Source: Conchocele bisecta (Eukaryota > Mollusca > Bivalvia > Lucinida > Thyasiridae). Taken from it: a DNA stretch of 64,000 nucleotides. Under the pieces are notes generated by a model that worked only from the letters and a program-made list of their open reading frames with translations, was not told the origin of the DNA and did not search any database. How positions within the stretch are numbered: the stretch's first letter is position 1; every line of letters starts with the position of its first letter. Where the stretch lies: NCBI GenBank assembly GCA_029237695.1, contig CM055271.1, positions 30,472,695 to 30,536,694 on the forward strand. The letters run 5' to 3'. The position numbers and the translations under genes are program-made. Of this stretch, positions 35,947 to 47,334 are shown one piece after another.

Positions 35947-36243
35947 CCCCTGTACTTGAGAGCTAAATCCAGTTATGGTCCATTAAGAAGTAATAAGCTT
36001 ATAGCTAATCCTATTACTTTGGGGCAGAGCTAAGTGACTCTGGTGTGGCATGGACCTGGCACCAGGACAGGATATTCTGATTTCAGGACTGAATATTTAG
36101 TTCTGTAAATATTGAGTTCTGATTTTGGGAATTTCCCTCATCATGGACAGGTTGAATGCGGGATAGTCCAACTCGTTGGCCCGGCCTTAAATGACCTTAG
36201 CTGTTGATAGGCCGCTAAACACCAATACTCACTCACTCACTCA
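35947..36243 (+). repeat. 5'-truncated SINE-like copy
   Basis: Begins inside the family consensus at 'cctgtacttgagagctaaat' and ends with 'gttgataggccgctaaacac' followed by a (cact)n run. Confidence 0.8.
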
Positions 36244-36463
36244 CTCTCATCCGTTTCCGAGTAGAATTTGTAGCTCGATTTTCGTTATTGCAATGGTGAT
36301 AACGGCTGGGATTTGAACATTGAAGTGATGTTTTACGTGTTTTTGGTAATGTTGTACTGCATAATAAAGCATTGGTGTGACAGTGTCGGTGACCTTTCTA
36401 TAAATTATCACTAAAATGGCCTTGATTTTTTTCAACATCCTAGGTATGGGAATGCAACCTGTG

Positions 36464-37440
36464 CTTGTGGCATGATATCAATAGTTTACCCCTTGATGAG
36501 ACTGCGATATAATAGTATGCAGACTTATTCAGGTGTATGGTGTTGTACTCATAGCTGTACATTTACTTGTGTTTTTCAATAAATGCTGTGACATTTTCTT
36601 TTACAAACAATTTTGTATGTTTATACGTGTGGATCAAGTTCTAGTATGCCAGCTTGTAATTAGTCCTTTATATACAAGAAAAAAGTAGTCGTATACATGG
36701 CATATATGTGCATATCTTTCGGTGGCGGTTGGGAGCATGCGATTGGTAATTTAACGATCGGGCTTCATCCTTACTGGAATGCCGACCTACATGATTAGGC
36801 CCTCATGTACCGTTTTGGCCCCTGGTACTTGAGAGCTAAATCCTGTTATGCCCCATTAAAAAGGAACTGGAGCTAAGTGACTCTGGTGTGGTATGGACCT
36901 GGCACCATATCAGGATATTCTTTTTCAGGCCTGAATATGTAGTTTCTTTCATTGTGGACAGGTTGAATAAGGGATAATCCATCCTGTTGACCCGGCCTTA
37001 AATAACACTAGCAGTTGATAGGCCGTTAAACAACCACACTAAATTGCTTGATGCCCTATATGTATTTCAATAAATAGTTATACTGTATCACAACTTATCA
37101 TTTTCATGTCTTTCCTCTTTGCAAAAGCACCACCCAAGCAGTGCTGGTACACACCTGATATGCGAAGGGTGATTTAACGATCGGCTTTCATCCTTATCGG
37201 AATGTCGACCTACATGGTTTGGCCCTCATGTGCCGTGTGGGCTCCCTGGTACTTGAGAGCTAAATCCTGTTATGCTCCATTAAAAAAGGAATAAGATCTG
37301 TACAGATCATATTGCTTTTTGTAAATATTTTTTTCTGATTTTGGGAATTTCCCTCATTGTGGACATGTTGAATTGGCCCTGCCTTAAATGACCCTGGCAG
37401 TTGATAGGCCGTTAAACACCAATAATCAATCAATCCCCCT
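36464..37440 (+). repeat. Duplicated unit and two more SINE-like copies
   Basis: 36472-36600 continues the duplicated flank (atgatatcaatagtttaccc). A SINE-like copy spans about 36720-37045, and another about 37150-37435, both with 'ttaacgatcgg' near the start and the 'gttgataggccgttaaac' tail at the end; the last ends in caatcaatc. Confidence 0.82.
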
Positions 37441-38441
37441 GGAATCCTAGATGGCCATCATAGAAGTACTTGTATCTCAATCTGTCAATCTGTCAACCGA
37501 TATTTGTCGCCAGCTTACAGAAATAGAAAGTCGATAAAACCCACAAATCCTTCCCAGCAATGATCGGGTTATAAGGGACACAAACTTAACATTGAAAGTT
37601 AGTAAAGCGAAAAAGTAGGTTAATCTCAGTAGGTTTTCCTTAATTCACATATTACCATTCTAAATTGTCGTACTTTTGTACTCAAATGCAAGATATAATC
37701 GAAATCACGTAGTTCCAGGATGCTCTCATTATATAAGTCCTAATAACACGACAAGGCAAATACAATCGATCAATGGAGATCGCTGAACACCATTAATAAC
37801 AACACAATGTGTGTTCCGAATGGGATAGCTATACTTTCGTAAGTATTACTTATTCTATATTCCGGAATGCGAGAGTTCAACAACACATGTTCAACCACAC
37901 GTCAACAGCCGTAATAGGCAGAATATATTTTAACAACGCCATGCTTTTTTTCTCCAAATTTTGCTTGCGCGATTAAAAACGTAATATTCTAATTATATGT
38001 GCTATTAGTTCATTAGTTTGGCACAGCACAGCCCGTATATAGGGAAAATACTGTAATTAAGTTGATAAGTTGAAGAAGCAATACGGCTAAACAGGTGCGT
38101 TCGCTTTTGTGATTCACATTTCAATGGTAGCGTTGTTAACGTGTCTCCAACCAATGCGTAGTTAGTATTAACGCACATCTCCCGGTCGTGGCGCCTAATC
38201 ATCGCAGTCTCTCTAGACTCTTAGACTGCCATTGCGTAAAGTTCATAATGACGTATACAACTGATAAGCACATATTGTCGTGTATCTATATATTTCCAGC
38301 GCATTATTGTATCCAGGTGGTAAAAGGGTAGCCCCTCGGGCCTGGTTATAATTTAGCTGTATATATATTGTTTCTGTGTCACTTGTTAAGAGCAAACTGT
38401 CGTATTCGTGATATATTATACGTTGGTATAAGTATAGAACA
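37441..38441. other. Non-coding stretch upstream of the 38.4 kb pseudogene
   Basis: AT-rich, with no repeat or exon recognised. Open frames on the minus strand at 38243-38557 are shadows of the plus-strand frame beginning at 38442. Confidence 0.5.
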
Positions 38442-40624
38442 ATGTCCAGTACAGTGTGCATATTTCCAAATTGTACACGGGATGGCAAAACCCTCATGTC
38501 GTCAGGACCGCAGAGAATACGATCAATAATAGAAGCAAGTAAGACCACGGGTGACACTATTCACCTGCTATTGGAAGATGAAATTGAAAAAAATCCTAGC
38601 ATGACAGTACAGTGCCACAAGGAATATGTAGCTACTTACACTTCTAAATATCACATTAGTAGGTCATTGAAACGACGTGGAACAGGTGATGAAAGATCTC
38701 ACAGCGCACCACCAGCTAGACGTAGAAGGTCAGATCTAGATATTCGAGTTTAAGAAACAATGCATATTCTGTGGCGATCCTTGTTTATCACGTGACAAGA
38801 AAAACCCATCTAGGTGGAGGGAGATAATTCAATGCCGTACGGCAGATGTACCTGGAGACTAGAATCTGAAGACTAAGATTTTAAATATTTGTGACGCAAG
38901 AGGCGATTCTCAGGCAGCTGATGTAAGGATCCAGGTCCTCGGGGCACGATCTGACCTTCATGCTGCAGACGCCCAATATCATCGAGGCTGTTATTTGTCA
39001 TTTATGCAAGATCGAAATGTACATGCTGCAGTCCAAGGGATATTCAGACTCTGTTAGCGTTGATGAACTTGTACTTAGCCTGACAGAGATAATGAACAAT
39101 GACCGCAGTCGCATATGGACCTCAGTCGAATTGCACCAAAGGTATATTGAGCCGAGTAATGAGGACTCGGATGCAACCAACACGTTAAGTCGTAGGGAGC
39201 TTATACCAAAATTACAGAATTATTTTGGAGACGTTATTGTAAAAATCGACATTTCTGGATGCGCTAGTCTTATTTGTTTCAAATCTCACCTGCCAGTCTG
39301 CATACGACTGGAAAAGGTAGACGACACGATGATAGGAAAACTTACAGATATAATAACAACAGAGTGTCGTGCATTACCTAAAACACGTGACTATGCCGTT
39401 AGTCAATTCAGAAAGTCTAAAACAATAGAAAATACCAGTCCAACTCTTTTATCTTTGATATCAAGCTTGGTTTCCAATGGAAATACCACCAAAGCATCGA
39501 TAACCCTAGCACAGTCGATCCAGGGGCACGTAACGAAATCTTACAATCAAACAACGCTAGGTCTTGCTTTGAAGCTGCACCACCGCTTTGGTTCGAAAGA
39601 ACTGGTATCATTGCTACACGAATCGGGAATAACAGTGACATATGACGAGGTTCTCGGGTTTCGAACGTCAGCAGCCATATACACGGGATCACAGCCATAC
39701 ACACTTAAGGGGTTGAAGCGAAATGGAGGGGAATTAGGGTCGTGGATTGACAACTATGACCTGAACATTTTCACACCAAATGGTTGTAGAGAAACCCATG
39801 CTTTGGTGGTAGAGGTAACACAACAGCCGACTGATGAGGATGCCGAGTCCGATGACTGCAGTACACCCCATCATATTATACCCAGGGTCAGTAAAACAGA
39901 AATGGACACTACCAAACTTAGTGAACTATCTCCCATTACCATCCAACATTATGATGGTCCGAAAATTCCACTACCGCCTAGTGTCGATTTTCACACTGGT
40001 GTACCGTATCGCGTGGTAGAACATGGAATGGATGATATCTCAAAATCACTGAAGGCAGATTTAGAATGGCTTACAAAAGTAGTAACCTCTGATGATGACG
40101 AACCACCGTCCGAGTGGTCAGGCTACATGAACTATTTGGCAAGAGAGGACGGGTTCGTATCTAAAGCCACCAGGTACTTGTATGGTCCCCTCATAGATTC
40201 GACGCCTAGCCACCCAGACACAGTTCTGACCAGTATGTTGTACATAGAAGAGTTCATAATGTCGCATGGTCAACAATATGTTCATTTAGTGGCTGACCTT
40301 CAATTATTCAAAGTGGCTATTCAAATCAAGTAGTCCGATCCGACACGGTGGAAGTACCTGTTAGTGAGACCTGGTGGTATGCACACATTAATGTCCTTCC
40401 TTGGTTGTATCAGTACCCTAATGTAGGGTTCGGGACTAGATGAACTATTAAGTGCTGCATACAAGGGTGTGAACTCCATGCTGAATGGGAAAGCTTGGCC
40501 CAAAACACTGAGGGGGTATCGCATGGTAGTAACAGCGCTTCTGAAAAACACTATTGACTCTGGGAAAAGGACACTTGACCAGTTCGGAGAGCAAACATAT
40601 CGCCTCCTTAATGCAAAAAGGTGA
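38442..40624 (+). pseudogene. Decayed multicopy-type gene of unknown function (Cys/His N-terminus)
   Basis: The frame starts MSSTVCIFPNCTRDGKTL, with a Cys pair and a later VQCHKEYV. A one-base shift at about 38748 leads to QCIFCGDPCLSRDKKNP and a CRT, then a TAG at about 38861, then SDLHAADAQYHRGCYLSFM; a further shift near 39030 enters the 457-residue frame to 40333 (TAG). Conserved-looking segments there include LHHRFGSKELVSLLHESG, TYDEVLGFRTSAA, WIDNYDLNIF, and after the stop RPGGMHTLMSFLGCI and SGLDELLSAAYKGVN, ending NAKR at 40624. I know this layout from large uncharacterised invertebrate proteins present in many copies per genome; their function and transposon superfamily are not known to me. 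With at least two frameshifts and three internal stops the copy is a pseudogene. It is convergent with the minus-strand gene at 41477-44612. Confidence 0.7.
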
Positions 40625-41476
40625 TATCTACATATTTTGACTTTTCCAGATAAATGAGTTTGAAGGTTTGACAATTTATTATATGTACACTATGTACATT
40701 AGGGCCAATATGGGTTCACCTTATACTATGTCAGAATGACAGGTAGTAACCATGAACATGACTTTGTAAATCAATCATGCATTAATGAGTTTGACCTCAT
40801 TTTGTCAAATAGCACCTTTTTGCACAATGCACTTAATCGTTATGTTCCATGCACATAGGTTATATTTGCCAAATAGCTCCTTTTTGCACACACAGATTAT
40901 ATAATACAAAAATGTATATGAAGCACAAAGGTGCTATTTGCCAAATAGCACTTTTTTTGCAGGCAGTCTTTCTTTTTTCCATACATAATGACTTGTGTCT
41001 ATCTGCAAATAACCACTGTTGGTACTCAAACTATCAACAATAATTATGTCGACAGTAATGGATATTTATTAATTGCGTATGAGTACTGATTCTACTGACT
41101 AATATGATGCATGCAAGCCACATATAATTATATATACCATGCAATTATGTTGAATTACTGGATACATTCTATATTTTCTACACACTATGGGTATGTTCTA
41201 GCTATGTTTATCTAATTTCGCCTCCAAAACACAATTTTATTTATATCACATTGTTTCAGTGTCCACATCCAAATACGGACTTGGGTGTATTTTGTGAAGC
41301 AATATGTACCTAAACAGTGAGTATAGTCAAATGCAAACGTACCAACATCCCCATATTGTTACAATCATGTATCGCATATGCAAACATACATGTAACACAC
41401 TGGCAATATGATTCAAACATGACCGTGCATGTATTCCCGTATTAGTCAAGTCCAGTTACATACTTAGTTTCAATAG
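40625..41476. other. Non-coding intergenic region with short palindromes
   Basis: Three copies of a 'ttgccaaatagcacctttt'-like motif occur at about 40806, 40867 and 40938. The last is a perfect palindrome with arms GTGCTATTTG (40931-40940) and its complement (40942-40951) around one C. The rest is AT-rich with no gene. Confidence 0.55.
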
Positions 41477-44400
41477 TCACTCGTCCTCATCAGCATTGTC
41501 ACCGCCTTCATCATACTCTGACGCATCCGGCATCGGGAGACGGTCTGTAACTGTTCTGGCGGTGGGAATATTCTTATAGTATTGGTGAAAGTCTTCGGGA
41601 ATTAATCCGTTATCACATAGTGAAATTAGGTCTTTTTTCTTCGCACTAGATATTGGTATTTTATCATTGTAACACCGTGAAAGATCACCTTGTATGCTGC
41701 GTGACTGATGCTTTGATCCTGTACTCTTTGTAACTTTATTTCCACAAACTGTGTTTCATCATATGACTCGTTCACAAATATGCTATCTGGTGATGACTTT
41801 TGTATTTTTATCCAAACTAGTTTCAACCAATTTATTTTGCTGCCAGTAGTACTTATTTTCATGTTCGAGCAGTATTTGTTTGTGAATGCCTTTAAATCAA
41901 ATATATCAGAGAATTTAATTGGCACAACGACATAAGGCTTCCTTCGTCGAGCAAACGATATGACTGTATGCCACTGAGATGGCACATACACAACTGTTTT
42001 TGCTCCTTCAATAGCGGCATGCATACTGTCAGATTCCATTTGGGAGTGTCCAGGCTCGAAGAACTTATGGTTAATGGTCTTCAGTGTACTGGTACATGTA
42101 TTAATAGCAAATAAATAGGCAGAAACTACATACTGATTCCGATTCTGTCCACCGCAAGTATCTGAGTAAAATGTAATTTAATTCACTACAGAATTGTGTT
42201 TTATGATATCGTTTATTTGCATCAGGAGACATGTTCCAATTTCACAAGACCCTCTCCCTCCCTGTGTCTCATCCCAAACGTAACATTTTCCATCTTCATT
42301 TCCCAATGAATAAAATGATAAATTGTAACACGATAGTTTTCGTTTATAATACAGCTCTCCGACCATTGTGCATGGTGTATTTAACACAGCCTGTAAATCA
42401 AATGTTTCAGCATGAAATGACTTGTCGGTTTTTGCTCGACCTTTGTCCGATGTCTTTTGTTCTCTGGCTTTTTCTTTCTTTGTCATGTGGTTGGCATACC
42501 TGTTCTTTAGCTCATCAGTAAGACTATTTGCAGCAGTTTTTATATTGTATTTTGTGCAGTGAGCATTGGTCTTTTTTAGGCTTAAAGAAAGAGTAATTGT
42601 ATTCTTCACAAAATATCTTCCTGTACTTTGCTTGACCTACTGGTTTAATACATTTATCATTACACACTTTTATATAAATGCCACATCTTTGTAATGTTAA
42701 GATCCTGTTGCAAGTATTTCCTTCTGGACTGCTTTCGCACGTAATGCTTCCATGGTAGGAAACGATTCTATATGATGACGAACACCTTCAATGCCTGCTA
42801 CGGGAGTTTTATTAGCTGATGGAGACTTTCCTCTCATATCAGTGCCACTATATGTGCCACACACATGTTTCTTCATTGCACACTCAATTGTTTTCTTTCT
42901 AACATCAAGCGTGTCCATGAAGAAAGTCTTGCACACTCTAATTCTTTCAGAATCAACTAGGAAATAATATTTGTAACTGTTGTGTTTGCGTCCAGTTACC
43001 GGACTCTGAATTTCAGCGGATTCAACACGTTGGCAAATATAATCCCTTTGACGATTATAGTCTTGTAAGTCCCAGAATGATTGGAAAATATTTCGCCTAG
43101 TATCTTAATTTACTTTGGAGGTACATTTGAATTTACATTTCCGACACGTTTGTTATTTCATTGTCCGCATGGAAACAGTTTTTCCTTTCACAGTGATATA
43201 TTATTGGCCAGATACCCTGTTTTGTTTCCTAACGTTTCGCTTCCACAGCTCACGGCGAATCACTCTTTTTCGGCTAAGCTTTTTATGTTGAGGGCTGTTG
43301 TAGACAGCTTCTTTGTGTGGAGTCAATTCTGGAACCCGAATATGGCGTTGCTTTGTTGGTGTTTTCGTTTGGTCACTTTGTGTACTGTCAGTCAGTAGCT
43401 GTAACACTTGACTTATCACTTGGCACTACACTGTCATAATGTTCTCTTCCTTTTATCTTCAGATATGCTAAATATATGTATTCTCCACCTACACCACCTT
43501 CTCCAAGATCTGGATCTGGCTTGACATCATACACAGGATTTGACATGTCACTGGAAAATATTTTTATTTGACGTCGGAAATGATTTGCAGCCTTCGAGCG
43601 GAACACAGTCTGTCAATTCTGATTTCCACTGTCCGGGTGACTTTAACATTGTCACCTGCTCACTAAATAATGTAGCTATGTCTTTCCCTGTAGTGTCTTC
43701 GTGTAAAAAATGTATGTAATGGGCAACATTTTCTGATAAATGAACCGATAGCTGACTCCGCAATTCTTCGACTGTCTTGTTAGTTTCAAGCTGTGAAACA
43801 AGTGCAGCCATAAGACAATCGCCGTCAGGTGCAACTTCAATACGTTTCAGACCATTGCTTGCAAGTAAATCGTCTAGTCGCTTAACATGGTATCTTGTAA
43901 GTATAGTCTTTATCCTGTGTTGATTGCGACTTTTTTGTTCAACTGTAACATGTCTGCACCTTTTCTTCCAAGTACGATTTCTTGCAGTCTTTGCTCTTTT
44001 TTTTGAAGTCTTTAACAACTGCTGTACTGATTCGTTGGAATCAGTCGAATATTCATCAGCAGTTGGTGTATAATCAGCATCATTATCTTGATCACACAGA
44101 CGTTCAGGTGAACCTGGAACATTCATTGTAGACCCTAGTTTTTCTTTGAGTCTAGCCAATGTAACATTATCATCACCACCAGTAATCCCCTGCGTATATA
44201 CATTATCATTTCCGCTGTTCACGCAACCAATCGATTGACCATTGCACGTGTTCACTTCAACGACACATTCATCTAAAAGTAATTCTCCTGTTTCAGTAAC
44301 ATGATTTTGTTCCAACTGCACCGTTTCATGTAACGTCTCCACAATAACACCACCATCGCTATTCTGTTCCAAGTCCATGTACCAGCCTGCAGGTTCTGCA

Positions 44401-44612
44401 ATCTCTTCTTCTCCAACAATTACACTATGTGCATCGATTGTCATCTCTTTATCTTCGGTATGTGCTGTATCTACGTATATACAACTCTTTGTAATTTCAT
44501 CTAGTAGTTCTTCCGACCAGTCCGATAGCTCATCAGTAACGGGCTGAAACATACAGTTCATGCTATAAATAATATGCTCTATCATCTGAACGTGTGGTCT
44601 CACAGAAGCCAT
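41477..44612 (-). pseudogene. OTU-protease / transposase-like fusion gene, decayed
   Basis: Read from ATG at 44612. An acidic N-terminal region of about 190 residues is followed by a basic patch (TSKKRAKTARNRTWKKRC) and an OTU cysteine protease domain: APDGDCLMAAL (43801-43834; catalytic Asp-Cys) and REHYDSVV (43422-43450; catalytic His). After a frame change comes LWKRNVRKQNRVSG, a CRKCKFKC segment, WDLQDYNRQRDYICQRV, VCKTFFMDTLDVRKKTIE, DMRGKSPSANKT, FCEEYNYSFFKPKKD, ELYYKRKLSCYNLSFYSLG, YVWDETQGGRGSCEIGTCLL, YSDTCGGQNRNQ (about 42131-42169), GHSQMESDSMHAAIE and PSQWHTVISFARR, and an acidic end (EYDEGGDNADEDE, stop 41477-41479). The latter part matches a multicopy family (DUF7869-like) with transposase-like DD(E/D) spacing, known from aphids, Hydra and molluscs. 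At least five frameshifts and three stops (43080-43200) make it a pseudogene. Whether OTU and transposase parts were one protein is inferred from their order and spacing. Confidence 0.75.
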
Positions 44613-45480
44613 TGTATGAGCATCATCAGTATGGGCAGCATGTCATTGTTATATAAGAAGAATGATGCCATCGGTAAATTGATCATACATTTTAAACACA
44701 TCCAGTGGATTGCGTTTACAGCAAAATAATATAATTTAATTGATAACAATTAAGAGATCTGTGCATTCTGACAAGATAATTGTTACGTGCATATATGGGC
44801 TGCCGGCTAAGAAAATGTACCTTACTATATTTGCGATAATTGGTACTAATGCTAGTCCATTGACAGTATAATAAACAGTATAAATTATGCCCTTACCAGA
44901 CTGTGCACATAATTATGCAGGCCGACCTGGAAAAAAATTGGTTGCATGTGTCCTTTTCTCAGCTGGGGTCCATATGAGAGGCGTTCCACTAACTAAATCA
45001 AGAAGAGCAGTGGATACCAGGAATAGACTGCACATGTGCTGGCTGATCCGAGTCTACATTGGTCACAAAGGCCATAAGGCCCATTTCGTCAGAAATATGT
45101 GCTTAGCAATGTTTTTTTTTCTGCAAAATAAATCAAGGGTGGATGAACCTTCCCGTGCAAATGCGGACAAATCCAAGTTACTGATTAGTGTCGCCCAAGA
45201 TACGTCATGGCATATTCGCAGTCTGATCAGGACCTACATTGTTTGCAACCTGTGGGAATATTCTTTGATGCATGCCAAGTGTGATATTTTGTGTCAAATA
45301 TCAATAGGTCCAGCCATGACATGCTGAATAAATTCTTGCACATTCGTTATCCTAACATTTGCATTAATAAATTAATCATGCATCTTAGTATGTAATACTT
45401 ATACATAAACAAGTAGTAAATCATTTAGTACTCACTGAAATGTTGTTGTCCATCTCTGCAAATTTATATATAAATATTTG
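44613..45480. other. Non-coding stretch with two TGATC-core repeat fragments
   Basis: Fragments at about 45040-45110 ('ggctgatccgagtctacatt', then 'ggccataaggcccatttcgt') and 45205-45260 ('gcagtctgatcaggacctac') match those at 62003-62160 and 13230. Otherwise AT-rich with no gene. Confidence 0.6.
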
Positions 45481-45481
45481 C

Positions 45482-46053
45482 TAGCGATATTGATGACATT
45501 ATGGGATGAAGGAGGCATTTGTGTCATGAGCTGTGATAATATTGGCACAGTCCTCGACATAAATGAATATGTGCGATAAAACCGCACTTGCAATGCACTT
45601 TTTTCTGGTAGTCGTGTTCGACGATTTATCTTGGAAAGCTTGACCTTGTAAATTTCAATTAACTTATTGATATCAATACTTACCATTATATTATCAATAA
45701 ATATCTAATATGACATGGACATGTGAACAATGACCATGACCCTCTTACAGATATGTGGAGACAGACCTTCCGGGTGATGCTGAGACGAACCTCCTGGGTG
45801 ATGGCGAGACGAACCTCCCGGGTGATGGCGAGACGAACCTCCCGGGTGATGGCGAGACGAACCTCCCATGTGATGCCACTAGGTACATTTATGATTTATT
45901 TGCTAGCGATATTGATGACATGGGTTGAAGGAGGCATTTGTGTCATGAGCTGTGCTAATATTGGCACAGTCCTCGACATAAATGAATATGTGCGATAACT
46001 CCGCACTTGCAATGCACTTTTTCTGGTAGTCGTGCTCGACGATTTATCTTGGA
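45482..46053. repeat. 155 bp direct repeats flanking a 24 bp minisatellite
   Basis: 45478-45640 and 45897-46053 are near-identical ('gctagcgatattgatgacat', 'aggcatttgtgtcatgagct', 'cagtcctcgacataaatgaa', 'gacgatttatcttgga'), differing by a few bases. Between them, 45762-45875 has about five 24-base units of the type 'gatggcgagacgaacctccc'. Confidence 0.88.
45751..45925 (+). pseudogene. Possible exon with eight-residue repeats
   Basis: After a splice-acceptor-like 'cctcttacag', one frame gives ETDLPGDAETNLLGDGETNL, then repeated PGDGETNL, and CDATRYIYDLFASDIDDMG before a stop. The 24-base unit keeps this frame across all copies. The alternative frame reads repeated RRTSRVMA and seems less protein-like. 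No gene is recognised; it may be a fragment of a larger multicopy gene. Confidence 0.3.
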
Positions 46054-46086
46054 TTAGGATTAGTACTAAAATATTATTTTATGTTT

Positions 46087-47334
46087 TTAGCTCACCTGAG
46101 CGAAGCTCATGTGAGCTATTGTTACCGCAATGTGTCCGTCGTCCGTCGTCGTCGTCCGTCGTCGTCCGTGAACATTTTCAAACGTCTTCTCCTCGGTAAC
46201 CATTGGGCCTATAGTCACCAAACTTCATGGTCATGGTCCTTATGTAGGGGGATTGCAAAATTGTTAAAATGACGTCATTACGTATTACAAGATAAAAAAT
46301 GATCGATGTACAATGCTCTTTCAAAGTTGTTAAAATGGTGACCCCGGGGTCAAAAATGGGCGTGGCCCGTGGGGTCAAATTGGGGTCAAATTTTATTTTT
46401 GACCGAATATGGTCATGTCATATATCAAATGGAAGGTATCAATGAGGCGATCACTCTGGTGCATTTTTTGTTGAAATCGGATGGTTATGTCCTCCAAGAT
46501 GGCCGCCGAAAGGTCAAAAGGTTGTTATTTTATTAGAGATTTCAAAATTCTTCTTCACACGAACCGCTTGGCCCATGGTAGCCAAACTTAAAAGTTATGG
46601 TCCATGTGTGAAGGCTTTTCAGATTTGTTAAAATGGAGGTCATCGCTAATCCAAGATGGCCGCCGTCTAAAAATAGCATAAATTCTTAAAAAATCTTCTC
46701 ATGAACCGCTAGCCGGATTTCCACGAAACTTGGTAGGAATGATCGATGTACAATGCTCTTTCAAAGTTGTTAAAATGGTGACCCCGGGGTCAGAAATGGG
46801 CGTGGCCCGTGGGGTCAAATATTATTTTTGACCGAATATGGTCATATTATATATCAAATCGAAGGTATCAATGAGGCGATCACTCTGGTGCATTTATTGT
46901 TGAAATCGGATGGTTATGTCATCCAAGATGGCCGCCGAAGGTCAAAAGTTTGTTCTTTTATTAGAGTTTCTAAAATTCTTCTTCACATGAACCGCTTGGC
47001 CCATGGTAGCCAAACTTAAAAGTTATGGTCCATGGGTGAAGCCTTTTCAGATTTGTTAAAATGGAGGTCATCGCTAATCCAAGATGGCCGCTGTCTAAAA
47101 ATAGCATAAATTCTTAAAAAATCTTCTCATGAACCGCTAGCCGGATTTCGACGAAACTTGCTAGGAATGATCGATGTACAATGCTCTTTCAAAGTTGTTA
47201 AAATGGTGACCCCGGTGTCAAAAATGGGCGTGGCCCTGTGGGGTCAAATTGGGGTCAAACACATGAACTCACATTCTCATCTGGTGTTCATGGAGTCAGG
47301 TGAGCGAATTAGGGCCATCATGGCCCTCTTGTTT
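46087..47334 (+). mobile_element. GCTCACCTGA...TCAGGTGAGC dispersed repeat, apparently full length
   Basis: Begins 'tagctcacctgagcgaagct' and ends 'tcaggtgagcgaattagggc' plus 'catcatggccctcttgttt'; GCTCACCTGA and TCAGGTGAGC are inverted near the ends. Near the start is a GTCGTCC-rich run (46137-46170). Inside, a unit of about 430-440 bases with 'gatcgatgtacaatgctctt' and 'ggtgaccccggggtca' repeats at about 46301, 46741 and 47169. No coding capacity. The truncated reverse copy at 1-517 is the same family. Confidence 0.85.

Larger units (their letters stand above)
35097..36463. mobile_element. hAT-like foldback element with nested SINE-like insertions
   Basis: The element starts CACAGGTTGCATTCC and ends with its complement (GGAATGCAACCTGTG at 36449-36463). 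Flanks are CTTGTGCC (35089-35096) and CTTGTGGC (36464-36471), an 8 bp duplication with one mismatch. The uninterrupted site is visible at about 34297-34304 in the duplicated unit (actgtaCTTGTGCCatgata). Arms of about 200 bases are inverted: 35523-35745 and 36257-36433. The left arm is split by a SINE-like copy (about 35120-35515) and a second, 5'-truncated copy lies in the centre (about 35947-36243). No transposase is encoded. Its ends match the MITE at 54601-54792. TIRs starting CA and 8 bp duplications fit the hAT group; MULE-like origin is possible. Confidence 0.82.

Noticed and set aside
43388..43606. Independent small gene on the minus strand
   Set aside because: It contains REHYDSVV, the last OTU motif, and is better explained as a frameshifted continuation of the 43548-44612 frame.
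45762..45875. Arginine-rich repeat protein (RRTSRVMA)
   Set aside because: The alternative frame (DGETNLPG) runs into a better-looking flank; the Arg-rich frame is probably a shadow.
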